In this document: piece by piece, positions 17,215 to 27,500 of the stretch
Layout: each line of letters begins with the position of its first letter
How positions within the stretch are numbered: position 1 is the first letter of the stretch
NCBI RefSeq assembly: GCF_001269885.1
Contig: NZ_LHVH01000022.1
Span: forward strand, 62,001-126,000
Origin: Pseudomonas kilonensis
GTDB taxonomy: Bacteria; Pseudomonadota; Gammaproteobacteria; Pseudomonadales; Pseudomonadaceae
Length of the DNA stretch: 64,000 nucleotides
Direction of reading: 5' to 3'
Notes under the pieces: model-generated
The model's input: only the letters and a program-made list of their open reading frames with translations
Told to the model about the DNA's origin: nothing
Databases searched by the model: none
Program-made: the position numbers and the translations under genes

Positions 17215-17321
17215 GTTCCTGGTTAACAACAGGCCGGGTATAGGCATGCAAAATACTTAACCCAGTAAAGTTTTTAAAGGGTTTATTTCAAAGGTTTTGG
17301 TGGAGTCTGATCGGGAGCTTT

Positions 17322-17447
17322 TGTGGCGAGGGGATTTATCCCCGCTGGGCTGCGCAGCAGCCCTGAAACCTTTTGGCTAGGTGTGTCGAGTCAGCGGTAT
17401 TTTGGGGGCTGCTACGCAGCCCAGCGGGGATAAATCCCCTCGCCACA
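17322..17447. repeat. Palindromic repeat (TGTGGCGAGGGGATTTATCC family)
   Basis: TGTGGCGAGGGGATTTATCC and its complement bound a variable centre. The inner arms GGGCTGCGCAGCAGCCC and GGGGCTGCTACGCAGCCC also pair. The same family occurs at 38455, 50468 and 58173. Together with the preceding repeat it fills most of the 609-base gap before the permease gene. Confidence 0.9.
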
Positions 17448-17591
17448 ATGGGCAAAATGCCATGCCGTACTTGGCGAAATCAGGCACAGGGATGGCGCGT
17501 TCAGGTAACTAACTCGGGAGGGAAGGCAGGTAACGTGGCGCGACTTTTCATCGCAAGTGCGCACGTTCGCCCAGGGTGGATCAACCCGACC

Positions 17592-17605
17592 AAGCGGTAC
17601 CGCTT
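17592..17605. promoter_or_regulatory. Perfect 14-base palindrome upstream of the permease
   Basis: AAGCGGTACCGCTT is a perfect palindrome 78 bases upstream of the permease start. It could be an operator, for example for the TetR regulator at 16462. Nothing else in the sequence ties it to a regulator. Confidence 0.3.
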
Positions 17606-17682
17606 CCAGGAGGGGCGGGAATACCAGAAGCACTGACTGTCCCTGCGCGCGTCTCAATGTTCGATCACAAGAGAATAAAAAA

Positions 17683-19083
17683 ATGACCAGCCCCAGTTTC
17701 AAGGATTCGAACGGCCATTTGGCACAGGGCTTCAAGCCTCGTCACGTCACCATGCTGTCCATTGCCGGGATCATCGGTGCGGGCCTGTTCGTGGGATCGG
17801 GCCATGCCATTGCCGCCGCCGGCCCGGCCGTCATGTTGGCCTACCTGTTTTCCGGGCTGTTGGTGGTCCTGGTCATGCGCATGCTGGGCGAGATGGCGGT
17901 CGCCAACCCGGACACCGGCTCCTTCTCGACCTATGCCGACCAAGCCATCGGACGCTGGGCTGGCTTCACCATCGGTTGGCTCTACTGGTGGTTCTGGGTG
18001 CTGGTGATTCCCATCGAAGCGTTGGCCGCCGGTCATGTCCTCAACCAATGGTTTCCCGCCGTCGATGCCTGGCTGTTCGCCTCGGTGTCGATCGTTCTGC
18101 TGGCCGTGACGAATCTGTTCAGCGTGTCCAAATACGGCGAGTTCGAGTTCTGGTTCGCCATGGCCAAGGTGGTGGCGATCATTGGTTTTATCTCCCTGGG
18201 TTTCGCGGTGCTGATGGGTTGGATTCCCGAACGCGAAGCCAGCGGCCTGAGTCGGTTGATGGAGGAGCACGGCGGGTTCGCCCCCAACGGTCTGTCGGCG
18301 GTGGTGGGCGCGTTCATCACCATCATGTTCAGCTTCATCGGTACGGAGGCGGTGACGATCGCGGCGGCGGAATCCGATAACCCTGCGCAGAACATTGCCA
18401 AGGCCACCCGTTCGGTGATCTGGCGTATCGGTGTGTTCTACCTGTTGTCGATCTTCGTGGTCATTTCCGTGGTGCCCTGGAACGATCCGCTCCTGGCTTC
18501 AGTCGGTTCCTACCAGCGGGCCCTGGAGCTGATGAACATTCCCCACGCCAAATTCCTGGTGGATGTGGTGGTGCTGATCGCCGTGGCCAGTTGCATGAAC
18601 TCCTCGATCTACATCGCCTCGCGGATGTTGTACTCCCTGGGGCGCCGCGGCGATGCGCCAAAGGCCTTGAAGGTCACGTCCTCGGCCGGTGTGCCACGGT
18701 CGGCGGTGATTGCCAGTACCGTGCTGGGCGCGGGTGTCACCTTGTTCAGCTATTTCATGCCCGCCGGCCTGTTCCAGTTCCTGCTCGCCAGCTCCGGCGC
18801 CATCGCCTTGCTGGTGTATCTGGTGATCGCCATCTCGCAACTGCGCATGCGCCGGATGTTGCAACGGCAGAACATCGAGCTGCCTTTTCGCATGTGGTTG
18901 TTTCCCTGGCTGACCTGGTTGGTCATCGTGTTCATCTCGGCGGCGCTGGCGGTCATGATGGTCACGCCTGAGCACCGTAGCGAGGTCAGTACCACCCTGG
19001 GCCTGGCGTTGGTCATTTCCTTTATCGGCCTAGTGACATCGCGGCATTCACCTCAGCCTGAGCGCGTCGCTTCCCTCGGCTAG
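17683..19083 (+). CDS. Amino-acid permease, APC superfamily (GABA permease-like)
   Basis: A 466-residue inner-membrane transporter with about twelve hydrophobic segments. The N terminus LAQGFKPRHVTMLSIAGIIGAGLFVGSG contains the APC signature. FSFIGTEAVTIAAAESDNPAQNIAKA and NSSIYIASRMLYSLGRRGDAPKAL follow the GabP/AroP pattern. The ATG at 17683 (AAGAGA upstream) matches the family start; the earlier in-frame start lies in non-coding sequence. Substrate is probably GABA or a related omega-amino acid, judged by similarity only. This would fit products of the NylB-like hydrolase upstream. Confidence 0.85.
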   Translation: MTSPSFKDSNGHLAQGFKPRHVTMLSIAGIIGAGLFVGSGHAIAAAGPAVMLAYLFSGLLVVLVMRMLGEMAVANPDTGSFSTYADQAIGRWAGFTIGWLYWWFWVLVIPIEALAAGHVLNQWFPAVDAWLFASVSIVLLAVTNLFSVSKYGEFEFWFAMAKVVAIIGFISLGFAVLMGWIPEREASGLSRLMEEHGGFAPNGLSAVVGAFITIMFSFIGTEAVTIAAAESDNPAQNIAKATRSVIWRIGVFYLLSIFVVISVVPWNDPLLASVGSYQRALELMNIPHAKFLVDVVVLIAVASCMNSSIYIASRMLYSLGRRGDAPKALKVTSSAGVPRSAVIASTVLGAGVTLFSYFMPAGLFQFLLASSGAIALLVYLVIAISQLRMRRMLQRQNIELPFRMWLFPWLTWLVIVFISAALAVMMVTPEHRSEVSTTLGLALVISFIGLVTSRHSPQPERVASLG

Positions 19084-19100
19084 TTCGTCATTTTTACCCC

Positions 19101-19126
19101 GTTGACGCCACGTTACTGGCGTCAAC
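19101..19126. terminator. Hairpin after the permease gene
   Basis: GTTGACGCCA and TGGCGTCAAC form a perfect 10-bp stem with a 6-base loop, 18 bases after the permease stop. There is no immediate U-tract on the plus strand, so termination strength is uncertain. Confidence 0.5.
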
Positions 19127-19308
19127 AAAACCGCCTTTTCAGCCCATTCAAGACGTAAAAACCCCAGTCTTGAAGCGCGGCCCTTCCGCCTGTCACCCAC
19201 TTGCAAACCCAGCCTTGCGAACCGGCACTAACCCGCGGCCGCGTTGTCAGTAATTTGCGCCTGTAGGGATGAGGATCGTCCCTGTTATCGGCACACTCAG
19301 CTGGATAG

Positions 19309-19334
19309 TTTTTTCTCGAGCACTCTCGAAAAAA
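19309..19334. terminator. T/A-flanked inverted repeat upstream of the secretion operon
   Basis: TTTTTTCTCGAG and CTCGAAAAAA pair around CACT with one bulge. This has the shape of a bidirectional terminator. It lies 57 bases before the secretion ATPase start. The rest of the 307-base gap (19084-19390) holds no further feature I can name. Confidence 0.35.
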
Positions 19335-19390
19335 CAGCCTTGCGATGGATTGCGTCCTGGACCGACCATTTCTCTTGCAGGCGATTTCCC

Positions 19391-21112
19391 ATGGGGTTTC
19401 TACTCGATCCGCGTCATGACATTGATGCTGCCTTATTGAGCTACCGCCGGGTGTTCTGGGCCCTGGCATTGTTCAGTGGCGTGATCAATCTGTTGGTGCT
19501 GGTGCCGTCGCTCTACATGATGCAGGTCTACGACCGGGTCCTGACCAGCCGCAACGAAACCACCTTGTTCATGCTCACCTTGATGGCCCTGGGACTGTTC
19601 ATGTTCAGTGCCCTGATCGAGTGGGTCCGTGGCGAGGTGATGATTCGCATGAGCGCAGGGCTGGACGAAGCCTTGGGCGAGCGGATTTTCGACGCTGCCT
19701 TCGCCCGCAGCCTGCGCGAGCACAACGCCAACCCGGCGCAAGTGCTCACCGACCTGGCGACGCTGCGCCAGTTGATTACCGGGCAGGGCCTGATCGCCTT
19801 GCTCGATGCACCCTGGCTGCCGATCTTCCTGCTGGTGGCGTTCATCTTTCACCCCTGGTTCGGCGTGCTGACACTGGTGCTCGCCCTGGTGCTGGTCGGC
19901 CTGGCGCTGTGGGGCGAACTGGCGACGCGCACGCGGCTGGGCGAAGCCAATCGCCTGGGCGTGCAGTCGTCGATCTATGTGAATAGCACGCTGCACAATG
20001 CTGAAGTGATCCAGGCCCTGGGCATGCTCGGGCCGCTGCGTCAGCGCTGGAGCCTGTTGCAGCAACGGATCATTGCCGCCCAGGCCCATGCCAGCGACCG
20101 CAGCGCGCGTATCACCTCGATGACCCGTTTCGTGCGGATCTCCGGGCAGTCCCTGGCGTTGGGGCTGGGCGCTTTGCTGGTGCTGGAAGGCCAACTGTCG
20201 GCGGGCATGATGATTGCGATGTCGCTGTTGCTGGGACGGGCCCTGGCGCCCGTGGAAATCGCCATCGGCTCGTGGAAGCAGTTCAACGCCGGACGCCAGA
20301 GCTACCAGCGCCTGAGCCAATTGCTGGCCCAGCATCCGCGCGAGCGTCTGCGCATGCCGTTGCCACCACCCACCGGTGCGGTGCGCCTGGAGCAGTTGTA
20401 TGTCGGTCCGCCGGGGGCTTCGCAGCCGATCCTGCGCGGGATCAATTTCAGCCTCGCCAAAGGCGATGTGCTGGCGGTGGTCGGGCCCAGCGCCAGCGGT
20501 AAATCGACACTGGCGCGCGCCTTGGTCGGGGTCTGGCCGGCCATGGGCGGGTCGGTGCGCCTGGACGATGCCGAGATCAGCCAGTGGTCCCACGACGGCT
20601 TGGGGCCCTACCTTGGATACCTGCCACAGGACATCGAGTTGTTCGATGGCACGGTCGCCGACAACATCGCCCGTTTCGGTGAACAGGACGCCGACAAGAT
20701 CATCGCCGCCGGGCGTCATGCGGGTATCCACGAAATGATCCTGCGCTTTCCCAAGGGCTACGACACGCCGTTGGGTCCCGGCGGACTTGGCTTGTCCGGT
20801 GGGCAGAAACAACGCCTGGGACTGGCCCGCGCGCTCTATGGACGGCCATCGCTGATCGTGCTCGATGAGCCCAACTCCAATCTCGATGACGCCGGCGAGC
20901 TGGCGCTGGTGCAGGCCATCAGTGCGCTCAAGGCGGCCGGCAGCACCGTGGTGTTGATTACTCACCGACCCAGTGTGTTGGCGGTGGTCGATCACATCCT
21001 GGTGCTCAAGGACGGTACTCAACAAGCGTTCGGCCCACGGGACCGGGTGCTCAAGGCATTGATGCCGGGGCCGAGACCGGCCGCGGTCAGGGAGGCGGGC
21101 GGCGATGCGTGA
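19391..21112 (+). CDS. Type I secretion ABC transporter (AprD/PrtD type)
   Basis: A 573-residue inner-membrane exporter with fused membrane and ATPase domains, the motor of a type I system. About six membrane segments occupy residues 20-300. Walker A VVGPSASGKSTLARAL is near residues 361-376 and the signature LSGGQKQRLGLARALYG near 468-484, followed by Walker B LIVLDEPNSNLDD. There is no N-terminal C39 peptidase-like domain, as in the PrtD/AprD protease and epimerase exporters. The ATG at 19391 is followed by the family start MGFLLDP. It overlaps the next gene by 8 bases. It most likely secretes the RTX epimerase encoded convergently at 24566-30178. Confidence 0.88.
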   Translation: MGFLLDPRHDIDAALLSYRRVFWALALFSGVINLLVLVPSLYMMQVYDRVLTSRNETTLFMLTLMALGLFMFSALIEWVRGEVMIRMSAGLDEALGERIFDAAFARSLREHNANPAQVLTDLATLRQLITGQGLIALLDAPWLPIFLLVAFIFHPWFGVLTLVLALVLVGLALWGELATRTRLGEANRLGVQSSIYVNSTLHNAEVIQALGMLGPLRQRWSLLQQRIIAAQAHASDRSARITSMTRFVRISGQSLALGLGALLVLEGQLSAGMMIAMSLLLGRALAPVEIAIGSWKQFNAGRQSYQRLSQLLAQHPRERLRMPLPPPTGAVRLEQLYVGPPGASQPILRGINFSLAKGDVLAVVGPSASGKSTLARALVGVWPAMGGSVRLDDAEISQWSHDGLGPYLGYLPQDIELFDGTVADNIARFGEQDADKIIAAGRHAGIHEMILRFPKGYDTPLGPGGLGLSGGQKQRLGLARALYGRPSLIVLDEPNSNLDDAGELALVQAISALKAAGSTVVLITHRPSVLAVVDHILVLKDGTQQAFGPRDRVLKALMPGPRPAAVREAGGDA

Positions 21113-22475
21113 TCTGACTCCAGGGGCACAAGCGTACAGCGAGCAAGGGCTGAGCGTGCGCAGCACGACGACGCTGCCCAGTGCCAGCACCGACGCCGGG
21201 AGCGCGGCGCGTTATGGCATGGGATTCCTGGTCCTGACGCTGGGCGGTTTCCTGCTCTGGGCCTGCCTGGCGCCGCTCGACCAAGGGGTGGTAGGCAGCG
21301 GCACCGTGGTGGTGGCGGGGGAGCGCAAGGCGGTGCAGTCGTTGGTCGGCGGGGTGGTGGAAAAACTGTTGGTCAGCGATGGCGACCGCGTCACCCAGGG
21401 GCAATTGCTCGTGCAGCTCAATACGGTGCAGGCGCAGTCGCAACGGGACGTGACCCTGGGCAAGCTGCTCAATGATCGCAGCATCGAGGCGCGCTTGATT
21501 GCCGAGCGCCTGGGCAATGCCGAGATCCAATGGCCCGCGGAACTGCTGGCCCACGCCGACGAACCACGAGTCAAGGCGGCCATGGCCTTGCAGAGCCAGT
21601 TGTTCATCACCCGCCGCGCGGAGCTGGGCAGCCGCTTGCAGATCATCGAGCACGAAGCCGCGGCCTTGCAGCAGCAATTGCTTGGTTACGAAGGCGTCAA
21701 GCGCAACTACGACGCGCAGATGCGCTTCCAGCAGCAGGAGCTCGAAGGCCTGCGTGATTTGGCCCGGGAAGGCTACGTTCCGCGCAACAAACTCTTCGAA
21801 GCCGAGCGCAACGCGGCCCAGTTGGCGGGGCAGATCGCCTCCGGGGTGGGTGATGTCGGCAGGACTCGCCAGGCGATCAACGAAAGCCGGCTCAAGGCCT
21901 TGCAGGCGCAGCAGGAGTTCCGTCGCGATGCCGAAACCCAGCTCAGCGAAGTCTCGGCCGAGGCCGCCGGTTATGCCGATCAGATTCGCGCCTTGCAGTT
22001 TGAAGTCGACAACGGTGCGATCCGTGCGCCGGTGGCCGGGCAGGTCATGGACGTGAGCATTCATACGGTCGGCGGCGTGGCTCAGGCCGGCCAGACCCTG
22101 ATGCAGGTCGTGCCGCTGGATGCACCGATGGCGATCACCGCGCGCTTCGAGCCGTTGATGGCCAACAAGCTGCGCCCGGGCCTGCCGGTGCACGTGCATT
22201 TTACCGCGCTGCAACGGGTGGATACGCCGACGGTGACCGGCACGGTGACGACGGTGTCGGCGGACCAGTTGATCAACGAGCAGACACACCAACCGTACTT
22301 CTCTGCCAAGGTCGAGATTCCTGCTGACACGGTGGCTGCGTTGCAGAGCGCCGGCCTGCTGGTGCGCCCGGGCATGCTCGCCGACGTCACGGTGGTGACG
22401 GGCGAGCGCACCTTGATGAATTACCTGATGAAGCCTTTGCGTGAACGCTTGCTTGCAGCCTTCAAGGAGGAATGA
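21105..22475 (+). CDS. Type I secretion membrane fusion protein (HlyD/AprE type)
   Basis: A 456-residue periplasmic adaptor. One membrane segment (MGFLVLTLGGFLLWACLAPL, residues about 35-54) anchors it. A lipoyl-like half-motif (VQSLVGGVVEKLLVSDGDRV), a long coiled-coil region and the second half-motif (IRAPVAGQVMDVSIHTVGGV) follow, then the beta-barrel. This is the order of PrtE/AprE/HlyD. It overlaps the ABC gene by 8 bases and is followed by the TolC-like gene, so the three form one operon. Confidence 0.88.
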   Translation: MRDLTPGAQAYSEQGLSVRSTTTLPSASTDAGSAARYGMGFLVLTLGGFLLWACLAPLDQGVVGSGTVVVAGERKAVQSLVGGVVEKLLVSDGDRVTQGQLLVQLNTVQAQSQRDVTLGKLLNDRSIEARLIAERLGNAEIQWPAELLAHADEPRVKAAMALQSQLFITRRAELGSRLQIIEHEAAALQQQLLGYEGVKRNYDAQMRFQQQELEGLRDLAREGYVPRNKLFEAERNAAQLAGQIASGVGDVGRTRQAINESRLKALQAQQEFRRDAETQLSEVSAEAAGYADQIRALQFEVDNGAIRAPVAGQVMDVSIHTVGGVAQAGQTLMQVVPLDAPMAITARFEPLMANKLRPGLPVHVHFTALQRVDTPTVTGTVTTVSADQLINEQTHQPYFSAKVEIPADTVAALQSAGLLVRPGMLADVTVVTGERTLMNYLMKPLRERLLAAFKEE

Positions 22476-22477
22476 GC

Positions 22478-23827
22478 ATGGTCGATCGTTGCCGCTACCG
22501 TGTGCGTGTATTGCTGAGCCTGTGTGCGGGTTGGGCGGCGTTCAATCCGGTGTGGGCCGCTGAGGGGGGGCTGAGCCTGACCGCCGCCTACGATGCTTCG
22601 CGGCTCAACGATCCGACCGTGCAGTCGGCTGCCCACGCCTTTGAAGCTTCGCGGCATGAAGAGGACATCGGGCGCGGCGGCCTTTACCCGCAAGTGTCGC
22701 TAAGCTCGCGCTACGGCTACGGCGGGCGTACCGACGGCGGTGACGACAGCAGTTACGTCAACAGCAACGATTACCAGGCGAACAACGTCACCTTGGCGGC
22801 GCAACAGCCGCTCTACGACAAGGCACGCTGGGCGGCGTATCAGGAGGGCAAGGCGCGCGGTCAACTGGGCACCCAGGTGTTCGACGTGGCCGGCCAGACG
22901 CTGTATGACCGGGTGGCGAAGGGGTATTTCGACGTCGCCCGGGCCGAGAATGAGATCAAGTTGATCGTCCAGCAGAAGAGCGCCATCCAAGGTTTGGTCG
23001 TTCAAAGTAAAAAGCTTTATGAAGGCGGCCAAGGCGCGATCACCGATATCGACGAAGCCCAGGCGCGGCTCGACCTGGTGCAAGCCCAGGAGGCTGAAGC
23101 CCAGGCGCGTCGGGTGGCGGCGTTGCGGGCCTTGTCCGGGCGTGCCAGCGTGCCGATCGATGACATCCTGCCGATGCGCGAAGAATTGGCCGCCGGTAGC
23201 CCGATCCCGGCGGAGCAGGATTTGCCGTACTGGACGGCGATTGCCCGCGAGGCCAGCCCCGAGCTGGCCGCCCGACTGGCGGCGGTGAAAGTGGCCGAAG
23301 CCCAGGCCGACAGCCAGCGCGCCGGGCATTATCCAACCTTGTCGCTGACCACTCAGCTGACCCGCCGGGAAACCCGTCAATACCAGGAACTCGACCCGCG
23401 CCAGGACACTTACTACGTGGGTGTGCAGTTGGATATCCCGTTGTATCGCGGCGGGGCGGTACGGGCCTCGGTGGCCAAGGCCGAAGCGCAACTGGCCGGC
23501 GCCCAGTCCGACTACGACGTGCAACGCCAGCAACTGGCCGAGGATATCGAGGCCGATTACCTGGGCGTCGTCGCCGGGTTTACCAAGAGCAAGGCGATGC
23601 AGCGGGCGGTGGAGTCCAATCAGCGAGCACTGACCTCGACGGAAAAAGGCTTCCAGGGCGGCGTGCGTTCCACGGTGGATATTCTTGACGCGCAGCAGCG
23701 GCTGTTCCAGGCCCGTCGAGACCTGCTCAACACCAAGCTCGACATGCTGCAAAGCTATGTGAGCCTGCACACTCACACCGGCCAGATGAACCGCGCAGTG
23801 CTGGAGCAGGTGCAAAGCTTGTTCTAG
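22478..23827 (+). CDS. Type I secretion outer-membrane protein (TolC/AprF type)
   Basis: A 449-residue outer-membrane channel of the TolC family with two repeated helical-barrel halves. The signal peptide ends about residue 27 (NPVWA/AEGG). Family features include LTAAYDASRLNDPTVQSA near the N terminus and STVDILDAQQRLFQARRDLL near the C terminus. I chose the ATG at 22478, seven bases after AAGGAGG; the in-frame ATG at 22472 is only two bases from that site. It completes the exporter. Confidence 0.88.
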   Translation: MVDRCRYRVRVLLSLCAGWAAFNPVWAAEGGLSLTAAYDASRLNDPTVQSAAHAFEASRHEEDIGRGGLYPQVSLSSRYGYGGRTDGGDDSSYVNSNDYQANNVTLAAQQPLYDKARWAAYQEGKARGQLGTQVFDVAGQTLYDRVAKGYFDVARAENEIKLIVQQKSAIQGLVVQSKKLYEGGQGAITDIDEAQARLDLVQAQEAEAQARRVAALRALSGRASVPIDDILPMREELAAGSPIPAEQDLPYWTAIAREASPELAARLAAVKVAEAQADSQRAGHYPTLSLTTQLTRRETRQYQELDPRQDTYYVGVQLDIPLYRGGAVRASVAKAEAQLAGAQSDYDVQRQQLAEDIEADYLGVVAGFTKSKAMQRAVESNQRALTSTEKGFQGGVRSTVDILDAQQRLFQARRDLLNTKLDMLQSYVSLHTHTGQMNRAVLEQVQSLF

Positions 23828-23859
23828 ACAATCCAGGGCTCAAGTTTGCAACTTATCCC

Positions 23860-24001
23860 TGTGGCGAGGGAGCTTGCTCCCGCTGGGCTGCGATCTTTTG
23901 ATCTTTCACTTAACACTCAACGAGGCCTGAAAAGATCGCAGCCTCGCTTCGCTCGACAGCTCCTACAGCGCAGCCGAGCGGGAGCAAGCTCCCTCGCCAC
24001 A
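23860..24001. repeat. Composite palindromic repeat
   Basis: The outer arms TGTGGCGAGGGAGCTTGCTC and GAGCAAGCTCCCTCGCCACA are exact inverted repeats. The interior carries the GATCTTTTGATC...GATCGCAGCCTCGCT...CAGCTCCTAC block also seen at 6629-6738. It looks like one repeat nested in another. Confidence 0.85.
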
Positions 24002-24052
24002 AAAGCCGCCCATGACCTGTGGTGACCTTCAACCTTTCTGGCACAACACGCC

Positions 24053-24557
24053 CCCCTGTGGGAGCGAGCTTGCTCGCGATAGCGGTGTGTCAGTCTGCCT
24101 TGATGTTGGATGTGCCGCCGTCATCGCGAGCAAGCTTTGCTCCCACAGTTTGGATGGGTGCCAGCCTGCGATTTGCCGACCAACAAAAATCCCCTGTGGG
24201 AGCGAGCTTGCTCGCGATAGCGGTGGGTCAGCCTGCCTTGATGTTGGATGTGCCGCCGTCATCGCGAGCAAGCTTTGCTCCCACAGTTTGGATGGGTGCC
24301 AGCCTGCGATTTGCCGACCAACAAAAATCCCCTGTGGGAGCGAGCTTGCTCGCGATAGCGGTGTGTCAGTCTGCCTTGATGTTGGATGTGCCGCCGTCAT
24401 CGCGAGCAAGTTTTGCTCCCACAGTTTGGATGGGTGCCAGCCTGCGATTTGCCGACCAACAAAAATCCCCTGTGGGAGCAAAGCTTGCTCGCGATAGCGG
24501 TGGGTCAGTCAGCATCCATGCTGAATGTGCCGCCGCTATTGCGGGCAAGCCTGCTCA
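24053..24557. repeat. 138-bp tandem array of REP pairs
   Basis: Three 138-bp units start at 24053, 24191 and 24329 and differ at only a few bases. A fourth, diverged and shortened unit starts at 24467. Each unit holds an inverted REP pair (CCTGTGGGAGCGAGCTTGCT ... AGCAAGCTTTGCTCCCACAG) plus a 46-base linker. Because 138 is a multiple of three, open frames run through the array, but they only repeat the same 46 codons and are not genes. It lies between the convergent secretion operon and the epimerase. Confidence 0.95.
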
Positions 24558-24565
24558 GGGGGCAA

Positions 24566-27500
24566 TCAGGCGGTGAAGTCGCTGGCGTGCAGCTCCTTGA
24601 CGCCGACCAGTTCGAATTCGAACTCGGGGGTGGCGTCGGCGTTGGTACTGCCGGAGAGGATGCCATCGACGAAGCGCAGTTGGCCGGTGGCGTTGTTGGG
24701 ATCGAAGGCGCTGCTGCCGATGAACGTGAAGGCATCGACTGTGGCGGTCAGCGGGTTGGCGTCCAGGCCGGTGAGGTCCAACTTGTCGAACTCCGCGCTC
24801 TTGAAGCCGCTGATCACATCGCGCAAAGCCCCGACGCCCATGTCCGACAGCGCACCAAACGCGTAGGTGTCCGCACCCGTGCCACCGCTGAGGTTGTCGG
24901 TGCCTGCGCCGCCGATCAAGCGGTCATCGCCCGAACCACCCACCAGCGTATCGTTGCCGGCCCCTCCGTCGAGGACGTTCGCCGCGCTGTTCCCCGACAG
25001 CGTGTCGGCGGAGGCGCTTCCTTCCAGGTTCTCGATGAACTTCAAGGTGTCGAGCCCGGACCCCACGGTGTTCTGCTGCGCAGACGTCGAGAGGTTGACG
25101 GTCACGCCGGACAGTGCCCGTTCATAGCTCGCCGTATCCATGCCATCGCGTCCATCCAGGACATTGTCGCCGGCACCGGCGAACAGTGTGTTGTTCAACG
25201 CATTGCCGGTGCCATTGGCAGCGCCGGTGCTGTCGACATACAAGTTCTCGACATTATTGCCCAAGGTGTAGGCCGCCAGACTGCTGTGCACGCTGTCGAT
25301 CCCGCCCGTCACCGCGTTGGTGCTGGTCTCGATCACGCTGTCGTCGGCATTGTCGACAAAGTAAGTGTCGTCCCCGTCGGCACCGCTCATGCTGTCTGCC
25401 CCGGCGGCGCCGTTGAGTACGTTGTTGGCGGTATTGCCGGTGATGAAGTTGCGCCGTTCGTTGCCGGTGCCGTCGATGTCCGACACACCGGTGAGCACCA
25501 GGTTTTCCAGATTGGCCCCCAGCGTCCAACTGACAGAGGCTTGCACCGTGTCGATCTGCGCGGTCGAGGTGTTGGTTTCCACCACGCTGTCGAAAGCATT
25601 GTCGACCACGTAGATGTCGTTGCCGTCGCCACCGGTGAGGGTGTCGGCGCCCAGGTCACCGTCCAGGGTGTCGTTGCCCGCGCTGCCCACCAGGGTGTCG
25701 TCCTGGTCGGTGCCGGCGATCATCCCGCCCTGGTTCTGGCCTTTGTTGAAGATGTCCTGCACGCTGTTGTTGTCGTCGGGGTTGCCCTGGAAGCCCAGGT
25801 CATCGGCAATGTAGTCCGCCAGGCGTTGGCCGACGATCTCCGCCGACTCCTCGTGCAGGTGCCAGACGTCATCGGGATACACCAGTGGATCGACTTCGTA
25901 GCGCAACGGCAGGTCGGTGTAGTCCACCGCCAGCTTGACGTCGGCGCGCTCGGCGGCCATGGCTTCCTGGGCGGCGCGGACATAACCGACGCCCTCGACA
26001 ATGGACGCGATCTTCTCTTCCGAATAACCCCGGGCCCGGGCCGCGTCCTCCGAGTAATGACCGGTTTCCATCAGGTACACGTTGAAATTGCCAAATTGGG
26101 CATGCAGGTAATCGAACACTTTCAAGGTCGCGGCCTTGTACGCCGCCGCAGCCGCGGCCTTGTCTGTGGCCCGGGCGATTTCCTGGGCGGCTTCCTCGCC
26201 CTGGCCCCAGATGATGCCCATGGTGACGTTATCGATCGACTGCAGTTCGGTGCGCTGGTCGCGCAGCAATGTCACCGCCCGCAACAGCGCCTGCCCGGGT
26301 TGGTTGGTGTCGGTCAGCCACCAGCACAGCTGGAGCTCCTCGGCGCTGAGTGTGGAGAGGCCGTTGACCGTGCTGCCGCCCACCGCGATGTCGATGCCGT
26401 TGCCATCGGCATCGTTGAACTGGCTGCGCACGTCGTAGGTGGTGTAGCGGTTGAGGTCGTTGACCAGCATCGAGGTGCCGGATTGGTCGTCGTCCTCGGA
26501 CATGCGCAACAGGCGTGCGTTGGATTGGCCTAGGGTCGGCAGGTAGAGAATGTCCTGCTGGGCGCGCTCGCCGAAGACGAAGTCGCTGGCGGTGAGGGTG
26601 TTGAGGTAGTTGCCGTTGAGGGCGATCTCGAAGCGATTGCCATCGGCGTCGGCTTCGGCGGACTTGACGTAGGTCTTGTCGCCGGCCGCGTTGAGGGTCA
26701 TGTACAAGGTGCTGTTGGTGCCGTCGCCGAGACCGAGAAAACCCAACCCGGAGACATCGATTTTGTCGACGCCGACGGTAAAGTCATAAATCGTGTCGGT
26801 GGCCGTGACGCCCCCGGTGTCGTAGTCGCGGTAGCTGTCGGAGAGGTTGCTGTAGCGGAAGGTGTCGGCACCGTCGCCGCCGTACAGCGAATCGCGTCCG
26901 GCACCGCCGACGACGATGTCCGCACCGGTGCCGGCCTTGATCGTGTCGTTGCCGCCCAGGCCAAGGATCAGGTCCGCGCCGGTCGTGCCGTTGAGGGTTT
27001 CGGCGTTGTTGGTGCCGGTGATGGTATTGGCGGGCGCATCGGCCACCACCAGGGCGAAGTTGTCACTGACTGAGGCGCCAGAAGGATCGGTGGCCTTGAC
27101 GAGTACGTCGTAGTTGCCCGCCGCAGTGCTGGTTGGCGTGCCGCTGAAGGTCAGGCTGGTGGCATTGAAACTCAGCCACGCGGGCAGGGCGCTGCCGTTG
27201 GCGAGGGTCGCGGTGTAGGTCAGTACATCCTGGTTGGCGTCGGTGAAGCTGTTGCTCGCCACGGTGTAGCTGAACGGCGTGCTTTCACTGGCGTTCTGGT
27301 CCAGCAGCGGAGTGGCCACGACCGGCGCCACATTGGTGGGGGTGCCTTGGTCGGCGAAGACAAAGTGACTGGCCGTCAGGCTGCTGACGAAGTTGCCTGC
27401 CATCGAGACCTCAAACCGATTGCCGTTGGCATCGACCGTCAAGTCCTTGAGGTAGGTGCGGTTGGTCGACGAACTGTAAGTGACCTGCAGGGTGCCGTTG

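Noticed and set aside
17074..17247. Longer N terminus for the TetR regulator
   Set aside because: The extra 58 residues are encoded by a REP-like repeat found many times in the window; the GTG at 17073 gives a normal TetR N terminus.
24012..24497. Open frames of about 150-185 codons on both strands with a 46-residue repeat
   Set aside because: They are translations of the 138-bp REP array. The unit length is a multiple of three, so any open frame stays open; several frames and both strands are open at once.
24053..24557. Regular repeats that could suggest a CRISPR array
   Set aside because: Units are 138 bp, nearly identical throughout and contain no unique spacers; no cas genes are nearby.
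24386..26533. 715-codon plus-strand frame
   Set aside because: It is antisense to the epimerase RTX region. Its long Val/Gly/Asp-rich run is the mirror of repetitive GC-rich coding sequence and has no domain features.
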